Assembly (NCBI GenBank): GCA_965207915.1
Contig: OZ242304.1
Location: 2,046,001 to 2,110,000 of the forward strand
Direction of reading: 5' to 3'
Length of the DNA stretch: 64,000 nucleotides
Source of the DNA: VXNJ01 sp009840625
GTDB taxonomy: Bacteria > Chloroflexota > UBA11872 > VXNJ01
A program made the translations under genes and the position numbers. The notes below the pieces were generated by a model. It was not told the DNA's origin. It searched no databases and was given only the letters and a program-made list of their open reading frames with translations. Position 1 is the stretch's first letter. Each line of letters opens with the position of its first letter. Shown here in pieces: positions 26,178-35,801 of the stretch.

Positions 26178-27632
26178 ATGCCCAAGCACCCCAACATCAT
26201 CATCTTCATGCCCGACGAGATGCGCTGGGACTGTGTTGGGTACGCCGGAAATTCGGTCATTAACACTCCAAATTTTGACCGCTTTGCAGACGAGTACGCT
26301 CCGTTTTCGCATTTTTTCGTCAATCACACGGTCTGCACCCCGTCGCGGATCTGCATGTTCACCGGATGGCCGCCGCATGTAAATGGCCACCGCACTCTCT
26401 GGCACATGCTGCGACCGCACCAGCCGAACGTGTTCAAGTACCTCAAGCAGGCCGGCTACCACGTCGAGATGTGGGGCAAGAATGACCTCCTGGCGCAGGA
26501 GTCATTCCCCGACAGCATTTCGCACGAGGGCCAAATCAATTTCGACTACCGCAAGTTCACCGCCAACCCTTGGCCGCCGGAGCATAAGCACTTCCGCAGC
26601 TTCTACTTCGGTCAACGCCCGGACGCGGCATCGAACGATACCGATCGTCAGTGGATCGACGGCGCAATCCGCTTCCTCGAATCGAATCCTCCGGAGCCGT
26701 TCTGCCTGTACCTGCCGCTGATCTTCCCGCACTGCCCTTACTGGTGCGAGGAACCCTACTTTTCGATGCACGACCGTGACCGGGTACCCGACCCCATGCC
26801 ACCGCGCGGCGATGCCCCCATCCATCACCAGGAGATGCACCGCTCCTATGGGCTGGATCGCCTCAACGCGGCGGACTGGCGTGAGTTGATCGCCACCTAC
26901 TGGGGTATGTGCTCGCGGCTCGACGACCAGTTCGGCGAGCTCCGCGAATCGCTGGAGAGGAATGGATTCTGGGACGAGGCGGCGGTGCTTTTCTTCTCCG
27001 ATCACGGCGACTATGCCGGCGACTACGGCCTGGTCGAGAAGTGGCCCAGCGGATTCGAGGACGTGCTGCTGCGGGTGCCGCTGACCATCAAATTGCCGAC
27101 CAACGAGCGCGCCGCGATGATCCCGCACCTCTGCGAAACGCTCGACCTGACCCCCACCATCCTCGACATCGCCGGCGTTCCGCTTGAACACGACCAGTAC
27201 GGCAAAAGCCTGTTGCCGTTGATACGCGGGCAAGCGCTCGACCACAAGGACGCGGTATTCGTCGAAGGCGGCCACCACCATTTCGAGCGCCAGGCGGTGG
27301 AACTCAAGTGGGACGGCTTGGGCGGGACCGACCACGTCTACTACCAGAAGGGCCGAATCCAGACCGACAACCCGGATTCGGTAGCTAAGGCGGCGGCGAT
27401 TCGCACGACCACGCACAAGTACGTGCGTCGCCTGCGCGACCGCGACGAGCTGTACGACCTGGTTGCGGACCCGGGCGAGCAGGTGAACCTGATCGACTCT
27501 CCCGACCATCAATCGGTCCGACTCGAACTTGCCGGTCGGCTCACCGACTGGTTTCTTGCCACCGGCGACGTCGTCCCGCGCGACAAAGACCCCCGCATCG
27601 GAGGAGCCCGCAGTGCGCGTCCTGCTGATTGA
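26178..27632 (+). CDS. Sulfatase 1, formylglycine type (CTPSR)
   Basis: Type I sulfatases hydrolyse sulfate esters using a formylglycine made from Cys in C-x-P-S-R. The 484-residue protein has the canonical core C53-T-P-S-R and ICMFTG, the N-terminal metal segment FMPDEMRWDCVG, and the late FFSDHGDYAGDYG metal site. It starts directly with the first beta strand (KHPNIIIFMPDEMR), so no signal peptide is present and it should be cytoplasmic. The next sulfatase starts inside its last 20 bp. Substrate unknown; no maturation enzyme (FGE or anSME) lies in the window. Confidence 0.92.
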   Translation: MPKHPNIIIFMPDEMRWDCVGYAGNSVINTPNFDRFADEYAPFSHFFVNHTVCTPSRICMFTGWPPHVNGHRTLWHMLRPHQPNVFKYLKQAGYHVEMWGKNDLLAQESFPDSISHEGQINFDYRKFTANPWPPEHKHFRSFYFGQRPDAASNDTDRQWIDGAIRFLESNPPEPFCLYLPLIFPHCPYWCEEPYFSMHDRDRVPDPMPPRGDAPIHHQEMHRSYGLDRLNAADWRELIATYWGMCSRLDDQFGELRESLERNGFWDEAAVLFFSDHGDYAGDYGLVEKWPSGFEDVLLRVPLTIKLPTNERAAMIPHLCETLDLTPTILDIAGVPLEHDQYGKSLLPLIRGQALDHKDAVFVEGGHHHFERQAVELKWDGLGGTDHVYYQKGRIQTDNPDSVAKAAAIRTTTHKYVRRLRDRDELYDLVADPGEQVNLIDSPDHQSVRLELAGRLTDWFLATGDVVPRDKDPRIGGARSARPAD

Positions 27633-29079
27633 CATAGATTCGCAGCGCCCCGACCACCTGGGGTGCTACGGGTATCACCGCGACACCTCACCCAATATCG
27701 ATTCGATCGCCGCCCGCGGCACGCGATTCGATAGCTGCTATGTTTCCGACTCCCCCTGCGTGCCGGGCCGGGCCTCGCTGTTCGGGGGCATGTTCGGCAT
27801 CAACAACGGAGTGGTGACCCATTGGGGGCCGGGGTCCGAATACCGGCTGCCGGCAGACATCCACCTCGAGCGGGCCGGCGGCCTGACCCTGACAATGGCC
27901 AGGAATTTCCTCGTCAACGGGTATTACACGGCTTCGGTTTCGTCGTTTGCCGACCGCCATCATGCCTTCTGGCACACTTCGGGGTTCCGCGAATACCATC
28001 ACCACACCCTCAAGCGCGGCAACGAGACCGCCGATGAGGTCAACGCCGCCGCCCTGCCGGTGCTTGAGCGGATCTGCCAGAAAGACGATTGGCTGCTGCA
28101 CGTAAATTACTGGGATCCGCACCGGCGCTACCGGGTGCCACCGGAGTGGATGACCAAATTCGACGGGCAACCCCCGCCGGACTGGCCCGATCAGGCAACT
28201 CTTGATGCCCAGCAGGACCTCTCCGGGCCGTTCACGCCGCCAACCGTGAACCCCTACCGCGATCCCGAGACCGGGACAGTGCCGGATACGCGCTTTGACC
28301 GCCTGAGCGATTTCGAGGAGTGGATTAACGGCTACGACGGATCGATTGCCTACGTCGATTACCACATCGGGCAGTTGCTGGAAGTGCTGGAGGACCAAGG
28401 GGTCCTGGACGATACGTGCATCATCATCACCGCCGACCACGGCGAAGCCCAGGGTGAATTCGGCATCTACGGCGATCACTGCAACGGTTACGAGGCCCCG
28501 CACCATATCCCGCTGATCATCTCGTGGCCCGGGCGGGTGGCCGAGGGCGCCGTCTGCGACGAATTCGTCTACAGCCTGGACATTGCCCCGACGCTGTGCG
28601 ACCTGGCCGGTATAGACCCCCAATCCGGGTGGGACGGAGCCAGCCTGGCGCCGCTGCTCGGGGCCGCCGGGGAATTTTCGAGCCGCGATCACCTGGTGCT
28701 TTCGCACGGCCTGTACGCTTGCCAGCGCTCGGTCAGGACCCGGGACTGGTACCTGACCCGGACGTACCACCCCGGGTTATTCGATTATCCCCCGCTCAGT
28801 CTTTACGACATGCGTTGCGATCCGCGCCAGACCAACAACCTGGCCACCGAACGCCCGGATGTGGTGGCCGAACTCGACCACCTCTTAACCGAATGGACCC
28901 ATCGCCAGGCGGGTCGCCCGGGCCATCCGGGCGACCCGATGCCGAAGGTGATTGAGTCGGGCCCGTTCAAATACGTGCCGTATGAATACTGGATTGATTA
29001 CCTGCGCGAGCAGGGTCGCGGCCATGCGGCCGAGCGGATCGCGACCCGGTTGCGGCACTGGCCGGACTGGGAAGTCTGA
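27613..29079 (+). CDS. Sulfatase 2, variant core CVPGR
   Basis: Sulfatase-superfamily hydrolase of 488 residues. GTG 27613 is chosen because GGAGGAG lies 6 bp upstream and the protein then begins with the first strand (VRVLLIDIDSQRPDHLG). The nucleophile motif is C49-V-P-G-R-ASLFGG: Cys, Pro and Arg are kept but the usual Ser is Gly. Metal segments IITADHGEAQGEFG and an HLGCYGY region are present. It closely resembles sulfatase 3 at 31197-32699 in the N-terminal half. No signal peptide. It is followed after 2 bp by an SDR gene, suggesting one transcript. Confidence 0.88.
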   Translation: MRVLLIDIDSQRPDHLGCYGYHRDTSPNIDSIAARGTRFDSCYVSDSPCVPGRASLFGGMFGINNGVVTHWGPGSEYRLPADIHLERAGGLTLTMARNFLVNGYYTASVSSFADRHHAFWHTSGFREYHHHTLKRGNETADEVNAAALPVLERICQKDDWLLHVNYWDPHRRYRVPPEWMTKFDGQPPPDWPDQATLDAQQDLSGPFTPPTVNPYRDPETGTVPDTRFDRLSDFEEWINGYDGSIAYVDYHIGQLLEVLEDQGVLDDTCIIITADHGEAQGEFGIYGDHCNGYEAPHHIPLIISWPGRVAEGAVCDEFVYSLDIAPTLCDLAGIDPQSGWDGASLAPLLGAAGEFSSRDHLVLSHGLYACQRSVRTRDWYLTRTYHPGLFDYPPLSLYDMRCDPRQTNNLATERPDVVAELDHLLTEWTHRQAGRPGHPGDPMPKVIESGPFKYVPYEYWIDYLREQGRGHAAERIATRLRHWPDWEV

Positions 29080-29081
29080 GC

Positions 29082-29855
29082 GTGACCGCGGGCAAGCTTT
29101 CCGGAAAAATCGCCGCCATCACCGGCGGCGGCGACGGGTTCGGCAAGGGAATCGCGCAGAAATTTGCCGCCGAAGGCGCGGCGGTGGCGATCTGCGACAT
29201 CAACCTGCCGGCCGCCCGAAGGGTCATTGCGGGGATCGAGGAAGGCGGTGGTACGGGCCTCGCGTTTGAGGCCGACGTCACCGACAACTCCTCCCTGGAG
29301 GCGTTTGTGGATGCGATCGTTGCGCGGTTCGGGCGACTGGACGTCTGGGTCGGGAACGCCGGCCGAGCCGGCGGGAGCGCTTCCGAAGAAGTGGTGGAAG
29401 CCGAGTACCGGCAGATGATTGACCTCAATCTCTGCGCCGTATTTTTTGGCGCCCAGCTTGCCGGCCGGCAGATGATTGCCCAGGGCGAGGGCGGGCGGAT
29501 CATCAACATGGCCTCGGTCGCCGGCTATCGCGGGATTCCGCAACGGGCGGCCTATTGCGCCTCCAAGGCCGGGGTGGTAATGACAACCTACGTATTGGCC
29601 GAGGAATGGGCCAAGCACGACATACGCGTCAACTCGATCTCGCCCGGTTATGCCGACACTCCGCTGTTCTGGAGCTCGGCCGGCTCCGGTAGCCGCATGC
29701 CGCTCGAGCAACTGATGTCGCGGGTTCCGACCGGCAAGTTGATAACCGTCGAACAGGTGGCGCGGGCGGCCCTCTACCTGGCCTCGGAGGACTCCGACGC
29801 GGTGACCGGGTTGGATCTGCGGGTGGACGGCGCGTTGGCGGTCGGCAACATCTGA
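29082..29855 (+). CDS. SDR-family oxidoreductase
   Basis: NAD(P)-dependent short-chain dehydrogenase of 257 residues (GTG 29082). It has the cofactor motif TGGGDGFGKGI, NAG in VGNAGRAG, the catalytic Ser/Tyr/Lys as MASVAG and YCASK, and a C-terminal GLDLRVDGAL. Asp after the second strand (CDINLPAAR) favours NAD(H). Being directly after two sulfatases, it may oxidise the desulfated sugar or alcohol. It is convergent with the VKOR gene, 18 bp away. Confidence 0.9.
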   Translation: MTAGKLSGKIAAITGGGDGFGKGIAQKFAAEGAAVAICDINLPAARRVIAGIEEGGGTGLAFEADVTDNSSLEAFVDAIVARFGRLDVWVGNAGRAGGSASEEVVEAEYRQMIDLNLCAVFFGAQLAGRQMIAQGEGGRIINMASVAGYRGIPQRAAYCASKAGVVMTTYVLAEEWAKHDIRVNSISPGYADTPLFWSSAGSGSRMPLEQLMSRVPTGKLITVEQVARAALYLASEDSDAVTGLDLRVDGALAVGNI

Positions 29856-29873
29856 CCGCCGGCCGCGAGCCAG

Positions 29874-30323
29874 CTAACTGTCGATGGCGGCCAGGCGCAG
29901 CGCTCTATTCAGGCTCAATCCGAAGAGCAGCAGCAGGATAAGCAGCGACGATATGCACCAAATGCAGAAGTTGTTGATCTGGGTCGCCGAGACGATGGTC
30001 AGGTAAACCGAAAACGTCGATCCGGCCGCGGTCAGGAGCACCAGGGCCAGCGTCGAGTCAGGGTACACCTTGTCGCGCCAGAACAACTCGGCCGCCGCCG
30101 CCAGCACGATCAGCGCGTAGGCAGCCACTCCCAGCAGCGCCACCGGGGCTCCGAAAAGCTCGCCCCAGGCGCTTTGCGTTACCGCCTCGCAGCCGCCGCC
30201 CTCAATGCAGACTGTCGCCTCGCCGGCGAGGTCGGACGCGCTGAGGTACGCCGCGACCGCCAGTCCGACCACGGCCAACAGGGCCGTCAGGTAGCGGTAG
30301 GTAAGCGAATCCACGAAACTCAT
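29874..30323 (-). CDS. VKOR-family thiol oxidase
   Basis: Bacterial VKOR homologues reoxidise DsbA-like proteins by passing electrons to quinone. The 149-residue membrane protein has four to five helices, the loop cysteines C39 and C45 (CIEGGGC) and the active-site CIWC (C120, C123) at the start of the last helix. It starts in an ATGA overlap after the DsbA-like gene, so the two form a redox pair. The electron acceptor would be menaquinone. This arrangement replaces DsbB in many Actinobacteria, Cyanobacteria and Chloroflexota. Confidence 0.9.
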   Translation of the reverse strand: MSFVDSLTYRYLTALLAVVGLAVAAYLSASDLAGEATVCIEGGGCEAVTQSAWGELFGAPVALLGVAAYALIVLAAAAELFWRDKVYPDSTLALVLLTAAGSTFSVYLTIVSATQINNFCIWCISSLLILLLLFGLSLNRALRLAAIDS

Positions 30324-31213
30324 CGGGCGCTGCCCAGCGCTTCCTCGATTGCGGCCAGAAATTCGTTCAAGGATCCGGAGCCCACCTTGCGCTTGCCGTT
30401 GAGAAAGAACGTGGGAGTCCCGTTTACCTCGAGACCGGAGGCCTCGGAGATGTTGGCCTGCAGGATTTCGGACGTTCGATCCGACTGGGCGTCTTCGACC
30501 AGCAGTTTGCCGTCCAGGCCGAATTCATTGCCGATCGGCTCGAAGTCCTCCCAGCTGTAGCCGTTCGCGGCCATCTGGCGAATCTGGTTCAGCAGCCGGT
30601 AGTGCATCGGCCAGAACGCGGCCGGGTCCTGCTGGGCGGCTGCAATCGCCACTCGCGAAGCGCTGATCGCGTTGGTATCGAACGGACGGTGCCGGGCCAC
30701 CAGCACGGCTTGTCCGGTGTCGATGTACGACTCTTTGACCTGGGGTTCGATCTGCGCGGCAAAGGTGATGCAGTGCGGACAGGTGTAGGAGAAATACTCG
30801 ACGATCAAAAGCGGCGCGCCCGGATCGCCAAGGCGGTGCGACAACGTCGCATGCCGGTGTCCATCGAGTTCTTCGGGCGACCGGGCGATGAACGGTTTTT
30901 CGCCCGATTCGGGTTCGGCGTCCGGTTCCGGCACGCTGGCAACCGGGGCCGCGGGCGTTGATGCATCAATAATCGGCTCCGGGACGCTCTGCCGCGATTG
31001 GGCGTCGAACCAGTTCAGTCCGCCCAGCAGGCCGCCGGCCACTATGCCCGCTCCGGTCCCTAGGAATACGTCGCGCCGGCGCAGCCGGCGCGGCTCTGCA
31101 CGAGATTGATCGGGCGGCGGCGCTGCAGCCCCGGTCTGATCGGCGGCGGCGCGAGTTCGCACTTCGGCCATGCGCCGGCGCCGGCGCTGCCGCGCGTCAG
31201 AACGGCCGGCCAT
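30320..31213 (-). CDS. Membrane-anchored DsbA-like thiol:disulfide oxidase
   Basis: Makes disulfide bonds in exported proteins. The 297-residue protein has a long Arg-rich cytoplasmic N-terminus, a single membrane anchor (about 48-68), a Pro/Ala-rich spacer, then a thioredoxin-like DsbA domain with the active site CPHC (C145, C148) and the cis-Pro loop in VNGTPTFFLNG. Its partner VKOR follows directly. The Arg-rich start (RRRRR at 10-14) is atypical; ATG 31213 overlaps the end of sulfatase 3 by 17 bp, and an internal start at Met15 is also possible. Confidence 0.88.
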   Translation of the reverse strand: MAGRSDARQRRRRRMAEVRTRAAADQTGAAAPPPDQSRAEPRRLRRRDVFLGTGAGIVAGGLLGGLNWFDAQSRQSVPEPIIDASTPAAPVASVPEPDAEPESGEKPFIARSPEELDGHRHATLSHRLGDPGAPLLIVEYFSYTCPHCITFAAQIEPQVKESYIDTGQAVLVARHRPFDTNAISASRVAIAAAQQDPAAFWPMHYRLLNQIRQMAANGYSWEDFEPIGNEFGLDGKLLVEDAQSDRTSEILQANISEASGLEVNGTPTFFLNGKRKVGSGSLNEFLAAIEEALGSAR

Positions 31214-32699
31214 CTGCTTGCTCGGCTAGGAGACCGCGCCGGAGTCGCAGGTCCTGGGCCTGTTCGGGGCGACCGTCTTCTTCCAGGTGGGCCAGCACCG
31301 CCTCAAGCGGAATGTAGGTGTCCGGGGTAACGTCCATCATGTCCTGGAATGGGTCGCGCACGCTCCCCGGGCCGGTGCAGTGGTCGGACCACCAGTTGGA
31401 AAGCAGATGATCCATGTCCGCCGTTACCTGCGGGTCGCTGGCGGCCAGGTTATGTTCCTGCCGGGGGTCTTTCTCCATGTCGAATAGCGAAATCGGATCG
31501 ACCGGCAGGCAACCCGGATGCAGGGTCCGGATGAATAGGTGCCGGCGAGTCCGGACCGCCCGCTGGAACGTAAATATCCCGGTTCCCCACACCAGGTGGT
31601 CGCGTCCCTGCCAAGACTCGCCGCGCAGGGCCTGGCCAAAACTCTCCCCGCTCCAGCCGGATGGGATCTCCAGATCGAGTAATTCGGCTACGGTGGGGAC
31701 CAGGTCGAGCTGGTAAAGCAGCCCGTCGTAGGAGGAGCCGCGCGCGCCGTCGGTCACGCCCGGCCAGCGGATAACCAGCGGCTGGTGGGCGGTCCCCTCG
31801 GATGCGTTGCCGTGCTCGAAATATAGGCCCTGTTCGGCAACCGATTCGCCGTGGTCGGAGGAGACTATGATCGCGGTTTCCTCGTAAATCCCGAGCTCGC
31901 GCAGGATGTCAAGGATCCGCGCGATGGCGTCGTCGACGTAGGCCATGCCCGCGTCGTGTCCATCGACAAAGGCCTGCAGGTCTTCGCGATTGCGGATCTG
32001 AGCCCGCATCCGCGGAAACCGCTCGAAATAGGCCCTACCGGCCCATTGCCTCTCCATGATGCCCCAGTCGCGTGCCGAGCGGGGGCCGTAGTAGCGCTCG
32101 TAGTCGGCGCGGATTTTTGCGTCGTCGGGCCACTCCAGTCCGGGACCGGCGGCCTGCACCCGGTCCCAATATTGGTCGGGGGCCCGATAGGGATGGTGGA
32201 CATCCCAGTAATTTACGTGCAGGAACCAGTTGTCGCTCTGGCCGTTGTCCTGCAGCCAGGGTTCGACCAGTCCGTTCACGTCATCGGCCGATTCGAGCCC
32301 GCCCGGGAGCTTGTTGCCGTGGAATTCGGTGAACCCGGCGGTGAACCACCAGGACATGTGCCGCTGGGCAAAACCGGAAAATGAGACGGTGTTGTAGCCG
32401 GCGTGCTGGAGGTGCCGCATGAACATGGGCCGCTCGGGATCGTGGCGGTGGCCCTCGCCCGGATAGCGCATGTGCTGGGCCGGCCCGTTGTGGCCGACCA
32501 CCCCGTTGAGAATTCCGAAACGGCCCGAGAATAGGGCCGCCCGGGACGGATTGCACGGCAGGTCGGAACCATAGCAGCCGTCGAAGCGCACTCCTTCGGC
32601 GGCCAACGCGTCCACGGTAGGCGAGGTCGGCCGCGAATAGCCGTAGCAGCCCAGGTGCGCCGGCCGCAGCGAATCGATATCGAAATAAATGATGCGCAT
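31197..32699 (-). CDS. Sulfatase 3, formylglycine type (CNPSR)
   Basis: A 500-residue sulfatase with canonical core C49-N-P-S-R-AALFSG, N-terminal metal segment IIYFDIDSLRPAHLG and VSSDHGESVAEQG. It shares the CYGYxRxTSP pattern and motif position with sulfatase 2, so the two are paralogues facing opposite ways. No signal peptide, so it should be cytoplasmic. It is preceded on the same strand by two Thr-type relatives with gaps of 37 and 61 bp, and its 3' end overlaps the DsbA-like gene. Confidence 0.92.
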   Translation of the reverse strand: MRIIYFDIDSLRPAHLGCYGYSRPTSPTVDALAAEGVRFDGCYGSDLPCNPSRAALFSGRFGILNGVVGHNGPAQHMRYPGEGHRHDPERPMFMRHLQHAGYNTVSFSGFAQRHMSWWFTAGFTEFHGNKLPGGLESADDVNGLVEPWLQDNGQSDNWFLHVNYWDVHHPYRAPDQYWDRVQAAGPGLEWPDDAKIRADYERYYGPRSARDWGIMERQWAGRAYFERFPRMRAQIRNREDLQAFVDGHDAGMAYVDDAIARILDILRELGIYEETAIIVSSDHGESVAEQGLYFEHGNASEGTAHQPLVIRWPGVTDGARGSSYDGLLYQLDLVPTVAELLDLEIPSGWSGESFGQALRGESWQGRDHLVWGTGIFTFQRAVRTRRHLFIRTLHPGCLPVDPISLFDMEKDPRQEHNLAASDPQVTADMDHLLSNWWSDHCTGPGSVRDPFQDMMDVTPDTYIPLEAVLAHLEEDGRPEQAQDLRLRRGLLAEQADGRPF

Positions 32700-32736
32700 G
32701 TTTTGCTGGGTGGCTTCTCTTATTGGGTACGCAGAA

Positions 32737-34215
32737 TCAGTCTCGTCGGACGACGTTGCCGGGGCGGACGGTGTTCATTGGAACTCCATCCGGGAACATG
32801 CCCGGGGCAAAGACCGCGGCACCCTGCTTCGGATCGATCCCGTCCGGCCCGTCGCGGAACAGTTTGATAGCAATTTCGGGGGCCTGCGACTGCTCCAGGA
32901 ATGAAATCAGCTCTGCGTGCAACCGCGCGTAATGATCGGGCTCCTGGCCGTACAGATTGACCTGGGTATCCGGATCGGCGTCGACGTCATAGAGTTCGCG
33001 CATCCCCGGGTCGGCGTTGTCAACCAGCCACCAGCGTCCGTCGGTCACCTGTAGCGGCGACCAGCCCGTGAACCGTCCCGCCAAGGCCGCGGCGAACGGG
33101 CTTCTCGCGTCAAAGTAGGAAGGACCGTTGCCGGAAACGGTTGCCGTCCGTGCCTCGTACCCGCCGCCGCTCAGCAGCGGGACCCAGGATCTGCCCTGTA
33201 TGTCCATCCCCTCCGGAACCTCTACTCCGGTCAGGTCGAATACCGAAGGCGCAAAGTCTGGGTGCTGGGTAAGTTGGGCGATCCGGCTCCCGGCGCCCGC
33301 TCCGTCCGGAAGGCGGACCATCTGCACGGTGCGAACCACCTCGGGATAGATTGCCCGCTTGCCGACGTAGCCGTGTTCGAAGAAATCGAATCCGTGGTCG
33401 GACATGATGACCACGGCGGTTTTTTCGCGCAGGCCCAGGTCGTCGATCTTCTCCAGCACCCGGCCGATCCAGCGGTCCATCAGCGTCACCTCACCGGCGT
33501 ACAGGGCCTTGACGTTGCGCTGCTCGGCCGGACTGAACTTGTCGGCGACTTCCCCAAAAGACGGCCAGGTGATCTTCTCGCCTTCGTAATCCGGATCGTA
33601 CATGTCGACGTAGTGCTGGGGCGGGTCCCACGGCTCGTGGGGATCGAAGGAATCGATCCAGAGGAAGAAATTCTCGTGTCCGGCGTTGTGATCCAGCCAC
33701 TCGCAGGCGGCCGACATCACCCGGGCCACGCACTGGTCCTCCTCGCGCCGCATGTGACGGTAGTTGCGGAATTCATGGGTGGCCTGTTGGTCCCAGGTGA
33801 ATTTGCCGCCGCCGGGGACCTGCAGCTCTGAGAAATAGTCGGTCCGCCAGCGGTCGGCCTCGTTGCCGCGGACGAATTCCCAGCCGGAAAACGGCCGGTC
33901 GAAACCGTACCCGAAGTTGGCCAGATGCGGGGTGTCGTGGATGAACATCGTTTCGTAGCCGGCTAGTCGCAGGGCCTTGGGCAACGTCATCGCCCCCCAC
34001 TCCAGCGGTCGCCACGCCTGGAAGGGGTTGCCGTGGCGGCCCTTCATCATTTCATGGCGATTGGGAACCGTGGGGAACGAGCAGAGGTGGTTGTTGTCGA
34101 ATACGGCCGCCTCGGCCGCGAACGCGTCCAGGTTTGGAGTTGAGATCCAGGGGTTCCCGTTGGCGCCGACGTGGTCGTAACGCAGCGTGTCGTTCATGAT
34201 CAGGATGACGTTCAA
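32737..34215 (-). CDS. Sulfatase-superfamily hydrolase with Thr at the nucleophile site (TVPNR)
   Basis: A 492-residue member of the alkaline phosphatase/sulfatase fold. Where sulfatases have C/S-x-P-S-R it has T49-V-P-N-R-HEMMKG, so it cannot form formylglycine at this position. Metal segments are kept (ILIMNDTLRYDHVG, IMSDHGFDFFEHG), as is DSFDPHEPWDPP. Thr serves as nucleophile in nucleotide pyrophosphatase/phosphodiesterases of the same superfamily, so a phosphodiester or phosphonate ester substrate is possible. It starts at TTG 34215, has no signal peptide and is very similar to the next gene upstream (34277-35767). Confidence 0.85.
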   Translation of the reverse strand: MNVILIMNDTLRYDHVGANGNPWISTPNLDAFAAEAAVFDNNHLCSFPTVPNRHEMMKGRHGNPFQAWRPLEWGAMTLPKALRLAGYETMFIHDTPHLANFGYGFDRPFSGWEFVRGNEADRWRTDYFSELQVPGGGKFTWDQQATHEFRNYRHMRREEDQCVARVMSAACEWLDHNAGHENFFLWIDSFDPHEPWDPPQHYVDMYDPDYEGEKITWPSFGEVADKFSPAEQRNVKALYAGEVTLMDRWIGRVLEKIDDLGLREKTAVVIMSDHGFDFFEHGYVGKRAIYPEVVRTVQMVRLPDGAGAGSRIAQLTQHPDFAPSVFDLTGVEVPEGMDIQGRSWVPLLSGGGYEARTATVSGNGPSYFDARSPFAAALAGRFTGWSPLQVTDGRWWLVDNADPGMRELYDVDADPDTQVNLYGQEPDHYARLHAELISFLEQSQAPEIAIKLFRDGPDGIDPKQGAAVFAPGMFPDGVPMNTVRPGNVVRRD

Positions 34216-34276
34216 GGTGAATTCCTAAGAGTGGTCGGAGGTATTACCGGTATTGGCAACGCTGGGTTTGGCGAAT

Positions 34277-35767
34277 TCAGAGGACCGAACCGTCCAGGGT
34301 GACGGTGAACGGCATGCCGCGTTGACGCACCAGCTTGAGGTGTTCGTCGATGTCGGGAACCTGCACCCCGGCCGGACCGTCGCCGTAGATCCGCTTGATC
34401 CATTCCGGGCTGTCGTGGGTCTCCAGGAAGGCCATCAACTCCCGGTGTAGTTCCTGCTCGCGTTCGCGGTTTGCGTCCACGATGTTGTTGGTCATGCCCG
34501 GATCGCTGGGCAGGTGATAAACCTCGTTGCGCTCCCGTTCCGGGTAGGCGATCAACGCGTACTCCGGGCCGGTGACTGTCAGCGGGGTCCAGCCCGGTTC
34601 CACCATTGGGGCCGGGACTCTTCGCCCGGCGTAGGTCGGATCGCCGACCGGCAGGATTTCGTACGGGAACGTGCCGGACACGGCCACCGGACGATGAATC
34701 TCGTTGGAACCGGCCATCTGCGGCAGCAGCGATCTGCCCTGGATACCCATTTCGGCCGGGGCCTCGATTCCGAGCATTTCAAGGACCGTGGGGGCGAAAT
34801 CGGCCGGCTGGGTAAGGGCCTGAAAGCGTTCGCCTGACCCTATTCCGTGCGGGTGCCTGATCATCAGGATCTGATGTGAGACCTCTTCGTAGAGTGGGCC
34901 GGACTTGGACTGCTGGTCGTGCTCGCCGAAGTAGTGGCCGTGATCGGACATGATCACCACGACCGTGTTCTCGCGCAGGCCCAGGTTGTCGATCGTGGTC
35001 AGCACGCGCCCGATGTGGGTGTCGCACATCGTGCATTCGGCCGCAAAGAGCTTTCCGATGTGCTCCTGCTCTTCGGGGGTGTACACGTCCGAGGATCGGC
35101 AATAGGCCGGCCAGACCACTTCCACCCCGTCGTAGTCGGGTGCGTACATGTCCCGGTAGTGCTGCGGCGGATCCCAGGGTTCGTGGGGGTCGAAGGAGTC
35201 GACCCAGAGAAAGAACTTGTCGTGGTTGTGATTGCGCTCCAGCCAGGTGCAGGCCGCATCCATGACCATCGGAGCGAAGAACTGTTCCTCGAGGAACTTG
35301 TCGTGGGTCTGGCGGTAAAACTGGGCCATCCCGGCGCTCGTGCGGAATTTGTCCATGTTGCCGAGCCTCCATTCGCGGAACCAGTCGGTGCGAAACCGGT
35401 CTACTTCATTGCCGCGAATCATTTGCCAAGCGTGGAACGGCCGGTCAAAACCGAAACCGTAATTGATCATGTGCGGGGTGTCGTTGATCAGCATCGTGAC
35501 GTAGCCGTTGGCGCGCAGCACTTCGGGCAACGTCAGGCAGTCCCACTGCAGCGGGCGCCAGTAGTGCAGGGGCTCGCCGTAGCGGCCTTTCATCAAATCG
35601 TGACGGCAGGGTATGGTCGCAAACGATCCGATGTAGGAACGGTCGAACACCGCCGATTCGGCTGCAAACCCGTCTAGGTTCGGGGTCGAGATCCAGTCGT
35701 TGCCGTTGGCGCGCACGTGGTCGTAGCGCCAGGTGTCGTTCATGATGAATACGACGTTCATGCTCAA
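34277..35767 (-). CDS. Sulfatase-superfamily hydrolase with Thr at the nucleophile site (TIPCR)
   Basis: A 496-residue close paralogue of the preceding entry. The nucleophile motif is T51-I-P-C-R-HDLMKGRYG, with Cys three places after the Thr, not at the sulfatase position. It keeps VVFIMNDTWRYDHV, IMSDHGHYFGEHD and DSFDPHEPWDPPQHYRDMY. No signal peptide. It lies 34 bp after the MDR gene and 61 bp before the next paralogue, so a local tandem duplication is likely. Function is not known; see the finding on Thr-type enzymes. Confidence 0.85.
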   Translation of the reverse strand: MSMNVVFIMNDTWRYDHVRANGNDWISTPNLDGFAAESAVFDRSYIGSFATIPCRHDLMKGRYGEPLHYWRPLQWDCLTLPEVLRANGYVTMLINDTPHMINYGFGFDRPFHAWQMIRGNEVDRFRTDWFREWRLGNMDKFRTSAGMAQFYRQTHDKFLEEQFFAPMVMDAACTWLERNHNHDKFFLWVDSFDPHEPWDPPQHYRDMYAPDYDGVEVVWPAYCRSSDVYTPEEQEHIGKLFAAECTMCDTHIGRVLTTIDNLGLRENTVVVIMSDHGHYFGEHDQQSKSGPLYEEVSHQILMIRHPHGIGSGERFQALTQPADFAPTVLEMLGIEAPAEMGIQGRSLLPQMAGSNEIHRPVAVSGTFPYEILPVGDPTYAGRRVPAPMVEPGWTPLTVTGPEYALIAYPERERNEVYHLPSDPGMTNNIVDANREREQELHRELMAFLETHDSPEWIKRIYGDGPAGVQVPDIDEHLKLVRQRGMPFTVTLDGSVL

Positions 35768-35801
35768 TCTCCCGCCTTGCCGGTAATCTGCATTTGTTTG
35801 G

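Noticed and set aside
26502..28770. Long minus-strand open frames (377 and 360 codons) opposite sulfatases 1 and 2
   Set aside because: Sulfatase core motifs and ribosome sites support the plus strand; the reverse frames show no domain.
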